This document shows positions 1 through 5,778 of a stretch of 5,805 nt of DNA, piece after piece (within the stretch, counting starts at the first letter, position 1; each line of letters opens with the position of its first letter). Under the pieces are notes generated by a model that worked only from the letters and a program-made list of their open reading frames with translations, did no database searches and was not told where the DNA came from. Source of the DNA: an uncultured Lachnospiraceae bacterium (GTDB taxonomy: Bacteria > Bacillota > Clostridia > Lachnospirales > Lachnospiraceae); contig CAJTTT010000028.1 in NCBI GenBank assembly GCA_910579285.1, positions 1 through 5,805 of the forward strand, read 5' to 3'. Both the position numbers and the translations under genes were made by a program.

Positions 1-12
1 TCTTCTCCCTGT

Positions 13-945
13 TTACGCCGTCTTTACAAGCTGGTATGCCCTGTCGATCATGGGGTTGCCGTCCATCGTGCGCATGAAGAGATTCTCATTATAGTTTGCT
101 GTCCGGCGAAGCGGCTTTGCGTGGGTGGCAAAATCGGACACCGCGTTGACAAAGCGGTAAGCGTTATTCCCCACACCCCGCAGGTCGGGCGCGTCATAAT
201 AACGGCGCAGCATATCCTCCCGCAGTTTTATGGTATTTTTCTCCTGCATGGGCGTCGCCTCCTTCTCCAGCGGGAGTAACTGCTCCACATACTCCTTTAA
301 CTGGCTGTCGGTCACCTTCTGCCTCCGCAGGCGTTCAAACGCTTCCCCCAGGCTGTCCATGTATGTCTCCGCCATAAAGAGGGTATCTTTTGCCTCCTGC
401 ATCTTGCCGCTGATGTTGCCCGTGTGGATCATGGACCATGACCGCCGTGCCGTGTCCAGCGCAAGGTTCAGCGTATTGTTGCAGACTACCCGGATCGGGG
501 TCAGCGCCACCCGAACGGCACCGCTCCCGTCGTGGGAGTTGCTGAATACCAGATAGGGGGAAATGCGCTCCCCCGCAATGATGTACTCCCTCGGCAGCCT
601 TGCCAGAAGCCACACCCGCTTTCCCTCCTGCAAGGAGCCAGCCGTCTCATAGCGCACGCCGTTGCCAAGTAAGGCGTCCGTAAAGGAGAACGCCTCCCTG
701 TTCTGGATGATCTTGTAGCGGTCGCTTACCACACCAAGTACCTTCCTGCCGCTGTCACGGACATTTACCTTATACCCAGCAATGGCGTCTCCCCCTTCTG
801 TAAAGATTGGTTCCTGCGCCACCTCCCAGTCCAGCCCCGCAAGGCGCAGCGCGTCCGCAGATGTGGGCGCCTCCTCCACTCTGACACCCAATCCGTGCCA
901 CGGTTTCTCCCTTGTGTAAAACATGCTTTCTACATTTGATGACAT
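13..945 (-). CDS. DUF932 domain (phage/plasmid-like, TIGR03299-type) protein
   Basis: This 310-aa protein matches my knowledge of the DUF932/TIGR03299 family, found on phages, plasmids and integrative conjugative elements of Firmicutes; its biochemical role is unknown. Recognisable parts are the N-terminal segment with PWHGLG (about residues 15-20), the VVSDRYKIIQNREAF segment (72-86), the central YLVFSNSHDGSGAVRVALTP block (131-150) and RVVCNNTLNLAL (152-163). The length is usual for the family, so it appears intact. The ATG at 945 is preceded by GGAGG with a 7-nt spacer, which supports this start. It ends in TAA at 15-13, and the first 12 bases of the window read GGGAGA on the minus strand, which may be the ribosome site of a further co-directional gene outside the window. 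It looks distinctly richer in G+C than the genes to its right. A hairpin with a T-run lies just upstream, so it is probably not simply part of the five-gene operon. Confidence 0.88.
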   Translation of the reverse strand: MSSNVESMFYTREKPWHGLGVRVEEAPTSADALRLAGLDWEVAQEPIFTEGGDAIAGYKVNVRDSGRKVLGVVSDRYKIIQNREAFSFTDALLGNGVRYETAGSLQEGKRVWLLARLPREYIIAGERISPYLVFSNSHDGSGAVRVALTPIRVVCNNTLNLALDTARRSWSMIHTGNISGKMQEAKDTLFMAETYMDSLGEAFERLRRQKVTDSQLKEYVEQLLPLEKEATPMQEKNTIKLREDMLRRYYDAPDLRGVGNNAYRFVNAVSDFATHAKPLRRTANYNENLFMRTMDGNPMIDRAYQLVKTA

Positions 946-971
946 TTGTTTTCCTCCATTCTTTTTAAATT

Positions 972-1010
972 TGGCAAAAATTTAGACCAGCGGATCGGCT
1001 CCGCTGGTCT
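972..1010 (-). terminator. Rho-independent terminator of the five-gene operon
   Basis: Positions 984-994 and 1000-1010 form a perfect 11-bp GC-rich stem (AGACCAGCGGA against TCCGCTGGTCT) with a 5-nt loop. Read on the minus strand it is followed by TAAATTTTTGCC, a T-run, so it is oriented to stop transcripts coming from the YkgJ-like gene about 94 nt upstream. On the plus strand no T-run follows. The T-run ends only about 30 nt before the DUF932 start codon. DUF932 therefore either has a promoter overlapping this region or is reached by read-through, and an attenuator or 5'-leader role is an alternative. Confidence 0.8.
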
Positions 1011-1103
1011 GGTTATGGGAATAATATATATCTGTAAATCAGAAGTTTTTGATGTGTCGTTGCATTTTGTACGGACAATGATCCTGCTTACACAGCATAT
1101 ACG

Positions 1104-1376
1104 TTATCCAGACACGTTCTTTTTATCTTTTAGCATTTTGCAGATGTCATAGTTCATCCGGTAAAATTCATCCCTGCTGTAAACATCTTTATAGTAAAGG
1201 TCGTAGCACTCATCCACCCTGCATCGTATTGGTCTGTTTATGTATATGCTGCACCTGTTTCCAACCAGATATCTGCATACACCTCTCCCATCGTCCAGAT
1301 CCGACATGATATCCAGCACACCGATGTTGCGGCAGCACTCGCCGCACTGCGTACACTGAAAAATAAGAAACACCAC
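1104..1376 (-). CDS. YkgJ-type cysteine-cluster protein
   Basis: This 90-aa protein carries the zinc/iron-chelating cysteine cluster of the YkgJ (CxxCxxCC) family. Cysteines are at residues 8, 11, 14 and 15 (CTQCGECC), then 34, 42, 52 and 57, with the typical C-x7-C-S-I-Y-x-x-R-P-x-x-C spacing. Family members are thought to bind a metal or Fe-S centre, but their role is generally unknown. It is a small cytosolic protein with no signal peptide. The start is GTG at 1376, with GTG also as the second codon; no in-frame ATG is available before an upstream TGA, and the ribosome site (AAAG-like) is weak. It is the last gene of the block, 25 nt after the 338-aa gene and ahead of the terminator, so translation may partly depend on its upstream neighbour. 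It could be a metal-sensing or maturation partner of the cassette, or only a passenger. Confidence 0.82.
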   Translation of the reverse strand: MVFLIFQCTQCGECCRNIGVLDIMSDLDDGRGVCRYLVGNRCSIYINRPIRCRVDECYDLYYKDVYSRDEFYRMNYDICKMLKDKKNVSG

Positions 1377-1401
1377 CTTTGCTTCTTTAAAAAATCAACA
1401 T

Positions 1402-2418
1402 TTACAGCTTTTCCTTTTCTTTATCTTTTAAAACTTTAACCACGTCATCAGCCACTGCCCCCGATTCCTCTGTCAGATTTCCTTCCTCCGTAAGAATCGC
1501 TGTATCGAGCACTGCCTTGACTGTTGCCGCTATGGATGCCACCGATGCAACTGTCTTTTTCGCTTCCGATGTAAATGCAGCGTAATCTTCCCCTTCTCTT
1601 TCAACTGCCTCTTTTAACTGACAGATCAGAGGGAGAAAATAAGCATCCAGCCTTGCCAGAAGGGTATACAGCATATAAGTCCTTCTTCTGATGGCTTTAC
1701 ATTGGTCTGTTCCCGTTTGCAGCTGCTCGCAGATTTCATCTGCTTTTGCTTTATTTGCATACGCATTATCCAGATTTTTGCTCGCTTTAGCGCCTGTCAC
1801 GAGTCCCATGACAAGCAGTGCTGGACCGGCAACCAGTCCTCCCAAAACAGCCGTTCCTCCTGCCATGCCCAAGCCTCCTGCCGCAAGAGAACCTCCTCCA
1901 AAAAAGGCTAACGTCGCATTTGTGGCAGCCGCTCCGCTGAGGGAGGCTATTGCCGTCCCCGTAGATGCGGTAGCAAAAGTCGTCGCCGCGCTGTATGCGC
2001 CAAAGGCAGCAAAAGCGCCCCCTGCTGCACCTGCCATCGTTCCCCCGGCAAAGGAAGAGGCAAAGCTCTCCATTTCCTTTAAATCTGCAAATACATTTTT
2101 GTCAATATGTAAATTCTTTAACTCATTTAATCCATGTGAATCAACAAACTCTACATTTTTCAGCTTTTCAAATGCATCCAGAAAATCTTTCACGCTTGTG
2201 TTCAAAATCGAGATTTTTTCTTTTCCCAAATGCTCTAACGCATTTCCGCACTGTTTTCTGGCCACATCCAAGTTCTTTGACGCACGCTCTATCCTCTCGT
2301 TTGCATTTTCATTGATTTCCTTTGCGCGGGAATTATCTATACCCGCCTTGACAGTCTTTCCTACGCCTGCTGCCGCCGTGGCTGCACCCAGACCAATAAA
2401 TAGTAATGGTATCGGCAT
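1402..2418 (-). CDS. Uncharacterised glycine-zipper-like membrane-active protein
   Basis: I do not recognise a named domain in this 338-aa protein. Visible architecture: a short hydrophobic Gly/Ala N-terminus (1-20); a charged helical, probably coiled-coil region (about 25-118); a long Gly/Ala/Ser/Thr-rich hydrophobic stretch (about 120-210) with dense small-residue motifs such as SFAGGTMAGAAGGAFAAFGA and FFGGGSLAAGGLGMAGG; and a C-terminal helical part (211-338) ending in a very acidic/basic tail. The core resembles glycine-zipper segments that pack in or insert into membranes; similar small-residue cores recur in uncharacterised bacterial proteins I recall, without known function. There is no classic signal peptide. 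The start is well supported by GGAGGTG 7 nt before ATG 2418, and this site overlaps the stop of the TerB-like gene only 11 nt away, indicating translational coupling. Pore formation or membrane remodelling is inference. Confidence 0.75.
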   Translation of the reverse strand: MPIPLLFIGLGAATAAAGVGKTVKAGIDNSRAKEINENANERIERASKNLDVARKQCGNALEHLGKEKISILNTSVKDFLDAFEKLKNVEFVDSHGLNELKNLHIDKNVFADLKEMESFASSFAGGTMAGAAGGAFAAFGAYSAATTFATASTGTAIASLSGAAATNATLAFFGGGSLAAGGLGMAGGTAVLGGLVAGPALLVMGLVTGAKASKNLDNAYANKAKADEICEQLQTGTDQCKAIRRRTYMLYTLLARLDAYFLPLICQLKEAVEREGEDYAAFTSEAKKTVASVASIAATVKAVLDTAILTEEGNLTEESGAVADDVVKVLKDKEKEKL

Positions 2419-2429
2419 ATCTGCACCTC

Positions 2430-3026
2430 CTAATCTGCTATCATTTCTTTCATGCTACTAAAAATAACATCCCGCCGTTCTGTAAATTCTCTGACTATTT
2501 TCCCTATTTCCGAGGAATATATTTCCAAATGATTGACTTTTATTACAAAACCCTTATCCTGATTCGATAACAGCGTGATCGTATGTTCAATAGCCTGAAT
2601 CGATTTCATCGCATTTTCCATTTCTAAATAGATATCTTTATCAATGCCCATTTTTCTGACCATATATCTTATCAGCTTCTGTTCTTCCGGCGCATACTCC
2701 TTATCACTCACCGCTATGCTCAGAAGATTCCATAAAACTAATGGTGCACCTATACCTCCAAACATAAAACGACTCATCAATGAACTATCCTTGCCTAATA
2801 CCTCATCTATTCCTTCTTTAATGACCTCAAAATATTCATCTTCATCAATTACTTTCTTGATCTGTCGGTTGCACTCTTCAATCACCTCATCTTTGTAATC
2901 CACAAAGGATGTGTCTGTCTCTTTTCCGATCTCCTCAAATTTTTCCAGTTCTGTCTGTTTGACTTCCCCGTCAGCCGCAATCAAATAATAATAAAGCTTG
3001 ACTGCATCTCTTCTTTTAATATACAT
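2430..3026 (-). CDS. TerB-like (tellurite-resistance/co-chaperone-like) protein
   Basis: This 198-aa, mostly helical protein has the hallmarks of the TerB fold. An N-terminal helix runs into YYLIAADGEVKQTELEKFEEIG (residues 13-34), where the ADGEV loop supplies acidic residues (D19, E21) of the type used for metal binding in TerB. A second repeat-like unit, AVSDKEYAPEEQKLIRYMVRKMG (105-127), follows a hydrophobic helix with FMFGGIGAPLVLW (87-99). The C-terminal 60 residues are an additional helical extension. TerB-like proteins occur in tellurite/stress systems and as modules in several phage-defence systems, often at membranes. No other ter genes (TerC, TerD, TerZ) are in the window, so calling it tellurite resistance would be unjustified. 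The start has a GGAGAGAGG ribosome site 5 nt from ATG. It lies 14 nt after the 529-aa gene and 11 nt before the 338-aa gene, strongly suggesting that the three products work together. Confidence 0.72.
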   Translation of the reverse strand: MYIKRRDAVKLYYYLIAADGEVKQTELEKFEEIGKETDTSFVDYKDEVIEECNRQIKKVIDEDEYFEVIKEGIDEVLGKDSSLMSRFMFGGIGAPLVLWNLLSIAVSDKEYAPEEQKLIRYMVRKMGIDKDIYLEMENAMKSIQAIEHTITLLSNQDKGFVIKVNHLEIYSSEIGKIVREFTERRDVIFSSMKEMIAD

Positions 3027-3040
3027 ATTTTCCTCTCTCC

Positions 3041-4630
3041 TTATAGTTTTAGTGCTGTGTCTGACACCATAAGCGCATCAAATTCCTCCTGTGTTCTGAA
3101 CTGAACCTCCTTTCCGAGTAGTTCCTGTATGCCCGCATTTCCACGGATAAACCCATCAACGTCCCGCTCGGCAATCGCTTTATCCATTTCCAAAAATCCC
3201 ATATTGAATGTCTGGATATGGTCACTCAGATACGCCGAAACCATATCGTTCATTTCCTGCCTGTACTGCCGGATCATAGCAACTGCTTCCGCACATTCCT
3301 TTTCAATCCTTATTCGTTCTTCCCGTGCCAGTTCAGCCTCTTTCAAAGCGGTTGCAAGCTCCTGATAACAGGCAATTGCCGCCGTATAACCCAGCGTCGC
3401 ACCTATCACCCCTCCAACCGCTCCGTAAGCCGCCACTTTTGCCACCCCTGCTCCGACTGGCGCTACGGAAGCGGCAACACTCGCCCCCATCGTAGAAAAC
3501 ATAGCCGCGCCTATCCCACCTGTCCCTTGCTGCCCCAATTCTTCAATGCACTGTACGCCTGTTATCTCCCCGTCAAAGTAACGGTGAAGCGTTTTCCCTA
3601 CATCCACTGTTGTAGTAACTAACGTCGTCGCTAAATTGGTCTTTGACAGACTTTGCAGATAACCGGATTTCGCGTTTTGCATCGCCCCTTTGATCGCAAT
3701 TGCCGAAAAAGTAGAAATATAGCTGGTCGCCGCGCCTCTTCCCGTATCCTCCGCAACAGACAGCGCCGCTTCTTCCGGCGTTTTATCCCCCTTTATACAG
3801 GCAACCACATTGCGAACCAAGGAAAGCGAGCCGGTTATCCCTGCCCCGACTTTGGCTTGTCCCACTGCCGCTTCATTTGCAAGCTTTGTGACGTCTTTCG
3901 CCATTGACAACATCGGATGAAGCCTTGCCTGAACTGCCTCATCTCTTGTAAGTCCGCTCTTTCTCAGCTTTTTTCGGATATATTCATATTTTTCTATCTG
4001 TGCTTCCTTTTGTCCCGCTACTTGATCTTTTCCTATCTGCTTTGCCCGGTCCGCCTGCTCTCGTAGCGACTTAATCTTTTCGTCTATAATTCCCTGCTTA
4101 CCATTCGTTCCTAAAAGTGCCTCATAATCATCATCCGCAATATCTAAAAAAACTCCTGCGTCAATATACTTTTGATACTCTTTACTGTTTAACCGCTCTA
4201 ATAATGCTTTGGGACTGCTGCCTACAAATTTCATCTGTGAAGCCGTCCCCGTTATCTCCGTGCCGTCAGACGCCAGTTCAACCAGATCAGTTAATGTATC
4301 ATTCACTCTGCCGATATCATCCGTACGGGTAAATTTGTTCCCTTTTCCCCCAATGATATTTTCGGCATTCTTTCTTGCAACAGACTTTACTTCTGCAGAG
4401 AATCCTGCCTGTTGCTTAATATTTTGGCTTCGATATTCGGGGTTGATTTTACTCTTGGAAATTTCCTTAAGCCCCTTCGCCAGTTTTTGTCCGGTTTCGT
4501 TGTCCATCCCGGAATACGCGACATAGTGCTGTTTAGCCGCACTCCCGTATCTTTGAACAGTCTCTGCCGCCGCGCCTTTTAACGCTTCCTCTTCCAGTTT
4601 TTTCCCAAATTTATTTTCATCAGAAGTCAT
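3041..4630 (-). CDS. Uncharacterised 529-aa helical protein with Gly/Ala-rich hydrophobic segment
   Basis: This is the largest gene of the cassette; I cannot assign a named family. Residues 1-100 are polar and helical. Residues 100-175 look like a compact mixed domain, with TRTDDIGRVNDTLTDLVEL (101-119), SQMKFVGSSPKALLERLNSK (131-150) and an acidic DIADDDYEALLG (163-174). A charged coiled coil follows (about 180-225), then KSGLTRDEAVQARLHPM (224-240). From about 256 to 425 it is rich in Gly/Ala/Ser/Thr, with hydrophobic stretches at 299-316, 333-344 and especially 369-420 (GTGGIGAAMFSTMGASVAAS, then AYGAVGGVIGATLGYTAAIA), which are glycine-zipper-like and could insert in a membrane. A second coiled coil (423-470) and an acidic C-terminus complete it. 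There is no signal peptide. ATG 4630 has an AAGAGGA site 6 nt upstream. The layout (soluble head, coiled coils, small-residue hydrophobic core) parallels the 338-aa protein. An effector, scaffold or pore role is inference. Confidence 0.72.
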   Translation of the reverse strand: MTSDENKFGKKLEEEALKGAAAETVQRYGSAAKQHYVAYSGMDNETGQKLAKGLKEISKSKINPEYRSQNIKQQAGFSAEVKSVARKNAENIIGGKGNKFTRTDDIGRVNDTLTDLVELASDGTEITGTASQMKFVGSSPKALLERLNSKEYQKYIDAGVFLDIADDDYEALLGTNGKQGIIDEKIKSLREQADRAKQIGKDQVAGQKEAQIEKYEYIRKKLRKSGLTRDEAVQARLHPMLSMAKDVTKLANEAAVGQAKVGAGITGSLSLVRNVVACIKGDKTPEEAALSVAEDTGRGAATSYISTFSAIAIKGAMQNAKSGYLQSLSKTNLATTLVTTTVDVGKTLHRYFDGEITGVQCIEELGQQGTGGIGAAMFSTMGASVAASVAPVGAGVAKVAAYGAVGGVIGATLGYTAAIACYQELATALKEAELAREERIRIEKECAEAVAMIRQYRQEMNDMVSAYLSDHIQTFNMGFLEMDKAIAERDVDGFIRGNAGIQELLGKEVQFRTQEEFDALMVSDTALKL

Positions 4631-4687
4631 TTTTAATCCTCTTAATATATTCCATTCTCTCTATTTTTCGCGCGCAGGTGTCCACGT

Positions 4688-4936
4688 TTATAATAAAACA
4701 CCAACCCAGCAACGATCTGTGAAATCGGGATCATCCTTCCTCGCCTGATAGATGGCCCAAGGAGCCCTGCCGAAATATTTCGCATCCTTATCTTCAACCT
4801 GCTGCTGAACGGAATCCTCCTTGATATCGACGCCATTGATGCTGACTGTAGCTTTCTGATCATTCTGCGTTTCCGCTTCTTCCTTGTCAAAATTAATCAC
4901 AACTTCATGTTCTCTGCCTTTTACCTTGATATTCAT
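4688..4936 (-). CDS. Small acidic uncharacterised protein, first gene of operon
   Basis: This protein of 82 aa begins MNIKVKGREHEVVINF. I do not recognise its family. The N-terminal part looks like alternating beta strands (KVKGREHEVVINF and KATVSINGVDI), followed by an acidic helical stretch (EDSVQQQVEDKDAKYF) and an aromatic-rich end with APWAIYQARKDDPDF and CWVGVLL. It is cytosolic, with no signal peptide or membrane helix. I chose the ATG at 4936 because GGGAGG lies 11 nt upstream; the ATG three codons earlier (4945) would leave a spacing of only 2 nt, though it gives an 85-aa version that cannot be excluded. It is the promoter-proximal gene, 57 nt ahead of the 529-aa gene, and is probably co-transcribed. 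An adaptor, ligand-binding or antidote role can be imagined but the sequence does not show one. Confidence 0.68.
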   Translation of the reverse strand: MNIKVKGREHEVVINFDKEEAETQNDQKATVSINGVDIKEDSVQQQVEDKDAKYFGRAPWAIYQARKDDPDFTDRCWVGVLL

Positions 4937-4966
4937 ATACAGCATTTCCTCCCTTTCTCAGCGATT

Positions 4967-4983
4967 ATATTTACCGTAAATAT
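4967..4983. promoter_or_regulatory. 17-bp palindromic operator candidate
   Basis: ATATTTAC-C-GTAAATAT is a perfect inverted repeat with 8-bp arms around one central base. It overlaps the downstream end of the operon's -10 box and covers the predicted transcription start, so a protein bound here would block the minus-strand promoter. The neighbouring divergent XRE-family regulator is the obvious candidate ligand, by analogy with Cro/CI-type operators; that link is inferred. Confidence 0.65.
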
Positions 4984-5010
4984 TATACGCTTTTAATGAT
5001 TATTTTACAA
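4982..5010 (-). promoter_or_regulatory. Sigma-A-type promoter of the five-gene operon
   Basis: On the minus strand a TTGTAA -35 box (5010-5005) is separated by exactly 17 nt from a perfect TATAAT -10 box (4987-4982). The predicted start lies near 4975, giving a leader of about 40 nt before the small first gene. This is the best promoter-like sequence visible in the window, and it sits inside two inverted repeats, suggesting it is normally repressed. Confidence 0.72.
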
Positions 5011-5018
5011 GCAATCAT
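4996..5018. promoter_or_regulatory. Second operator candidate bracketing the -35 box
   Basis: ATGATT (4996-5001) and AATCAT (5013-5018) form a 6-bp inverted repeat with an 11-nt spacer; the spacer contains the operon's -35 box. The geometry, about one helical turn between half-sites, suits a dimeric HTH protein. The arms differ from the 17-bp palindrome, so the two sites may be read by different proteins or this one may be chance. Confidence 0.35.
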
Positions 5019-5023
5019 CGAAT

Positions 5024-5029
5024 TATAAT
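5024..5029 (+). promoter_or_regulatory. Possible -10 box for the XRE regulator
   Basis: A perfect TATAAT lies about 29 nt before the regulator's start codon. No good -35 is present at 16-18 nt; the nearest match, TTTACA at 5004-5009, is only 14 nt away. The promoter is therefore weak or activator-dependent, and it lies back to back with the operon promoter. Confidence 0.35.
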
Positions 5030-5057
5030 AACGATAAATTGAAGTATCGGGGGTATT

Positions 5058-5372
5058 ATGATGATCGACATCCTTGACCGCATAACAAGTCATCGCATAT
5101 CGCGTAACTGGACAGAATACCAGTTAGCGCAAAAATCTGGTATTCCGCAATCCACAATTTCAACATGGTATCGCAAAAAGATGCTTCCGACGCTCTCCTC
5201 GTTGGATAAGATATGCCGCGCATTTGATATGACTTTGGCTCAGTTTCTTTCTGAAAACGATGGTCTGACCGAAATTACCCCCGACCAGAGAGAATTACTT
5301 GACAAATGGGAATTGCTCTCACCCATCCAGAAAAAAGCGTTTCTTGATCTGATGGACTCTATCGCTCTCTAG
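5058..5372 (+). CDS. XRE-family (Cro/CI-type) transcriptional regulator
   Basis: This 104-aa DNA-binding protein has a clear N-terminal HTH_3/XRE domain (about residues 5-66): WTEYQLAQKSGIPQSTISTW (18-37) is the helix-turn-helix, followed by the typical LPTLSSLDKICRAFDMTLAQFL helices. The C-terminal tail (67-104: EITPDQRELLDKWELLSPIQ and beyond) matches the short C-terminal helix common in Clostridial XRE repressors and is probably for dimerisation. There is no peptidase or sensor domain. GGGGG lies 4 nt before the first ATG and 7 nt before the second (5061), so translation may begin at either. It is divergent from the five-gene operon and shares a promoter region containing palindromes, so it is most likely the cassette's repressor and autoregulator. 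Its 3' end overlaps the convergent small HTH gene by 14 bp. Confidence 0.9.
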   Translation: MMIDILDRITSHRISRNWTEYQLAQKSGIPQSTISTWYRKKMLPTLSSLDKICRAFDMTLAQFLSENDGLTEITPDQRELLDKWELLSPIQKKAFLDLMDSIAL

Positions 5373-5526
5373 TCGGTATTTGCTCAAACACGCTCCTTGG
5401 TATCTTCCAGTACCGCCCAAACTTAATCGCAGGGATCATCCTATTCTTAATCATCCGATAAACTGTTGACTGGCTCACTTGTAATCTGTCACAAAATTCT
5501 TTGATTGTCATGTATGATTCTTCCAT
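5359..5526 (-). CDS. Small excisionase/MerR-like HTH (HTH_17) protein
   Basis: This 55-aa protein reads MEESYMTIKEFCDRLQVSQS at its start and continues with TVYRMIKNRMIPAIKFGRYW and KIPRSVFEQ. This is the classic winged-helix pattern of the excisionase/HTH_17 family: T-I-K-E-F, L-x-V-S-x-S-T-V-Y-R-M-I, I-P-A-I-K-F-G-R-x-W-x-I-P. Such proteins bind DNA as excisionase-like recombination factors or small regulators of mobile elements. The start is supported by GGAAAGGG 6 nt before ATG 5526, and the stop is TAG at 5361-5359. It is convergent with, and overlaps by 14 bp, the XRE gene. No integrase is in the window, so an excisionase role cannot be decided, and regulation of the neighbouring genes is equally possible. 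Confidence 0.8.
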   Translation of the reverse strand: MEESYMTIKEFCDRLQVSQSTVYRMIKNRMIPAIKFGRYWKIPRSVFEQIPTRER

Positions 5527-5551
5527 ATTTTACCCTTTCCGAAGTTTTTGC

Positions 5552-5565
5552 CTCATTTTAATGAG
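5552..5565. repeat. 14-bp palindrome upstream of small HTH gene
   Basis: CTCATT-TT-AATGAG is a perfect 6-bp inverted repeat lying 26 nt upstream of the small HTH gene's start codon. It is well placed to be an operator for that gene, possibly autoregulatory. It could also be a weak hairpin in the leader. Confidence 0.4.
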
Positions 5566-5600
5566 ATTCAAAAAGTGAACACACAACCATTCAATAGCGC

Positions 5601-5616
5601 GCATGAATAGTCATGC
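5601..5616. repeat. Inverted repeat GCATGA-N4-TCATGC
   Basis: Perfect 6-bp arms (5601-5606 and 5611-5616) flank ATAG. No T-run follows on either strand, so it is not a convincing terminator. It may be a protein-binding site in the AT-rich region upstream of the small HTH gene. Confidence 0.35.
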
Positions 5617-5670
5617 TTTCCATTAAAAACATGTTGATAAAAAAGCAGAAAATAATAAAATGCAATCCAC

Positions 5671-5698
5671 ATACAATTAAAGAATTGTATATACAATT
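5671..5698. repeat. Triple half-site palindrome cluster (ATACAATT)
   Basis: Three copies of the 8-mer ATACAATT/AATTGTAT lie in alternating orientation: 5671-5678 forward, 5683-5690 reverse and 5691-5698 forward. The first two form an inverted repeat with a 4-nt spacer; the last two form a perfect 16-bp palindrome, AATTGTATATACAATT. The 10-mer ATACAATTAA is also directly repeated at a 20-bp interval. This looks like a cooperative protein-binding site, such as an operator or recombination-arm site. No coding sequence covers it. Confidence 0.5.
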
Positions 5699-5778
5699 AA
5701 AACTCTCAAAAACCTCATACCCGTAAGCCACACACCCTTTCATCTATCCATTTTTCCAGAAAAAGTGCGTACTTGTTA

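Noticed and set aside
230..556. 108-aa plus-strand ORF antisense to DUF932, and a 92-aa minus-strand ORF in another frame
   Set aside because: Both are shadows of the recognisable DUF932 gene; neither shows a domain pattern of its own.
946..1152. 68-aa plus-strand ORF across the terminator region
   Set aside because: It runs through the hairpin and into the YkgJ-type gene and has no ribosome site or recognisable motif.
1691..2461. 256-aa plus-strand ORF antisense to the 338-aa gene
   Set aside because: Its Ala/Pro/Lys-rich, low-complexity sequence mirrors the Gly/Ala-rich gene on the other strand; the opposite strand has the good ribosome site and operon context.
2430..3026. Annotating the locus as a tellurite-resistance (ter) operon
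   Set aside because: Only a TerB-like fold is present; TerC, TerD/TerZ-type or other ter genes are absent, so that functional label would be unsupported.
4642..4890. 82-aa minus-strand ORF overlapping the small first gene in another frame
   Set aside because: It is very rich in Arg/Lys/Ile without domain-like pattern, has no ribosome site, and is out of frame with the well-supported small gene, whose ribosome site and acidic composition look genuine.
1104..5372. Calling the operon a classic toxin-antitoxin module
   Set aside because: The large proteins match no toxin family I know, and the only clear DNA-binding protein is divergent rather than co-transcribed; the idea remains only a possibility.
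5631..5726. 31-aa plus-strand ORF (MLIKKQKIIKCN...) in the right-hand AT-rich region
   Set aside because: No ribosome site precedes it, composition is simply AT-rich, and it runs across the palindrome array, which better explains the region.
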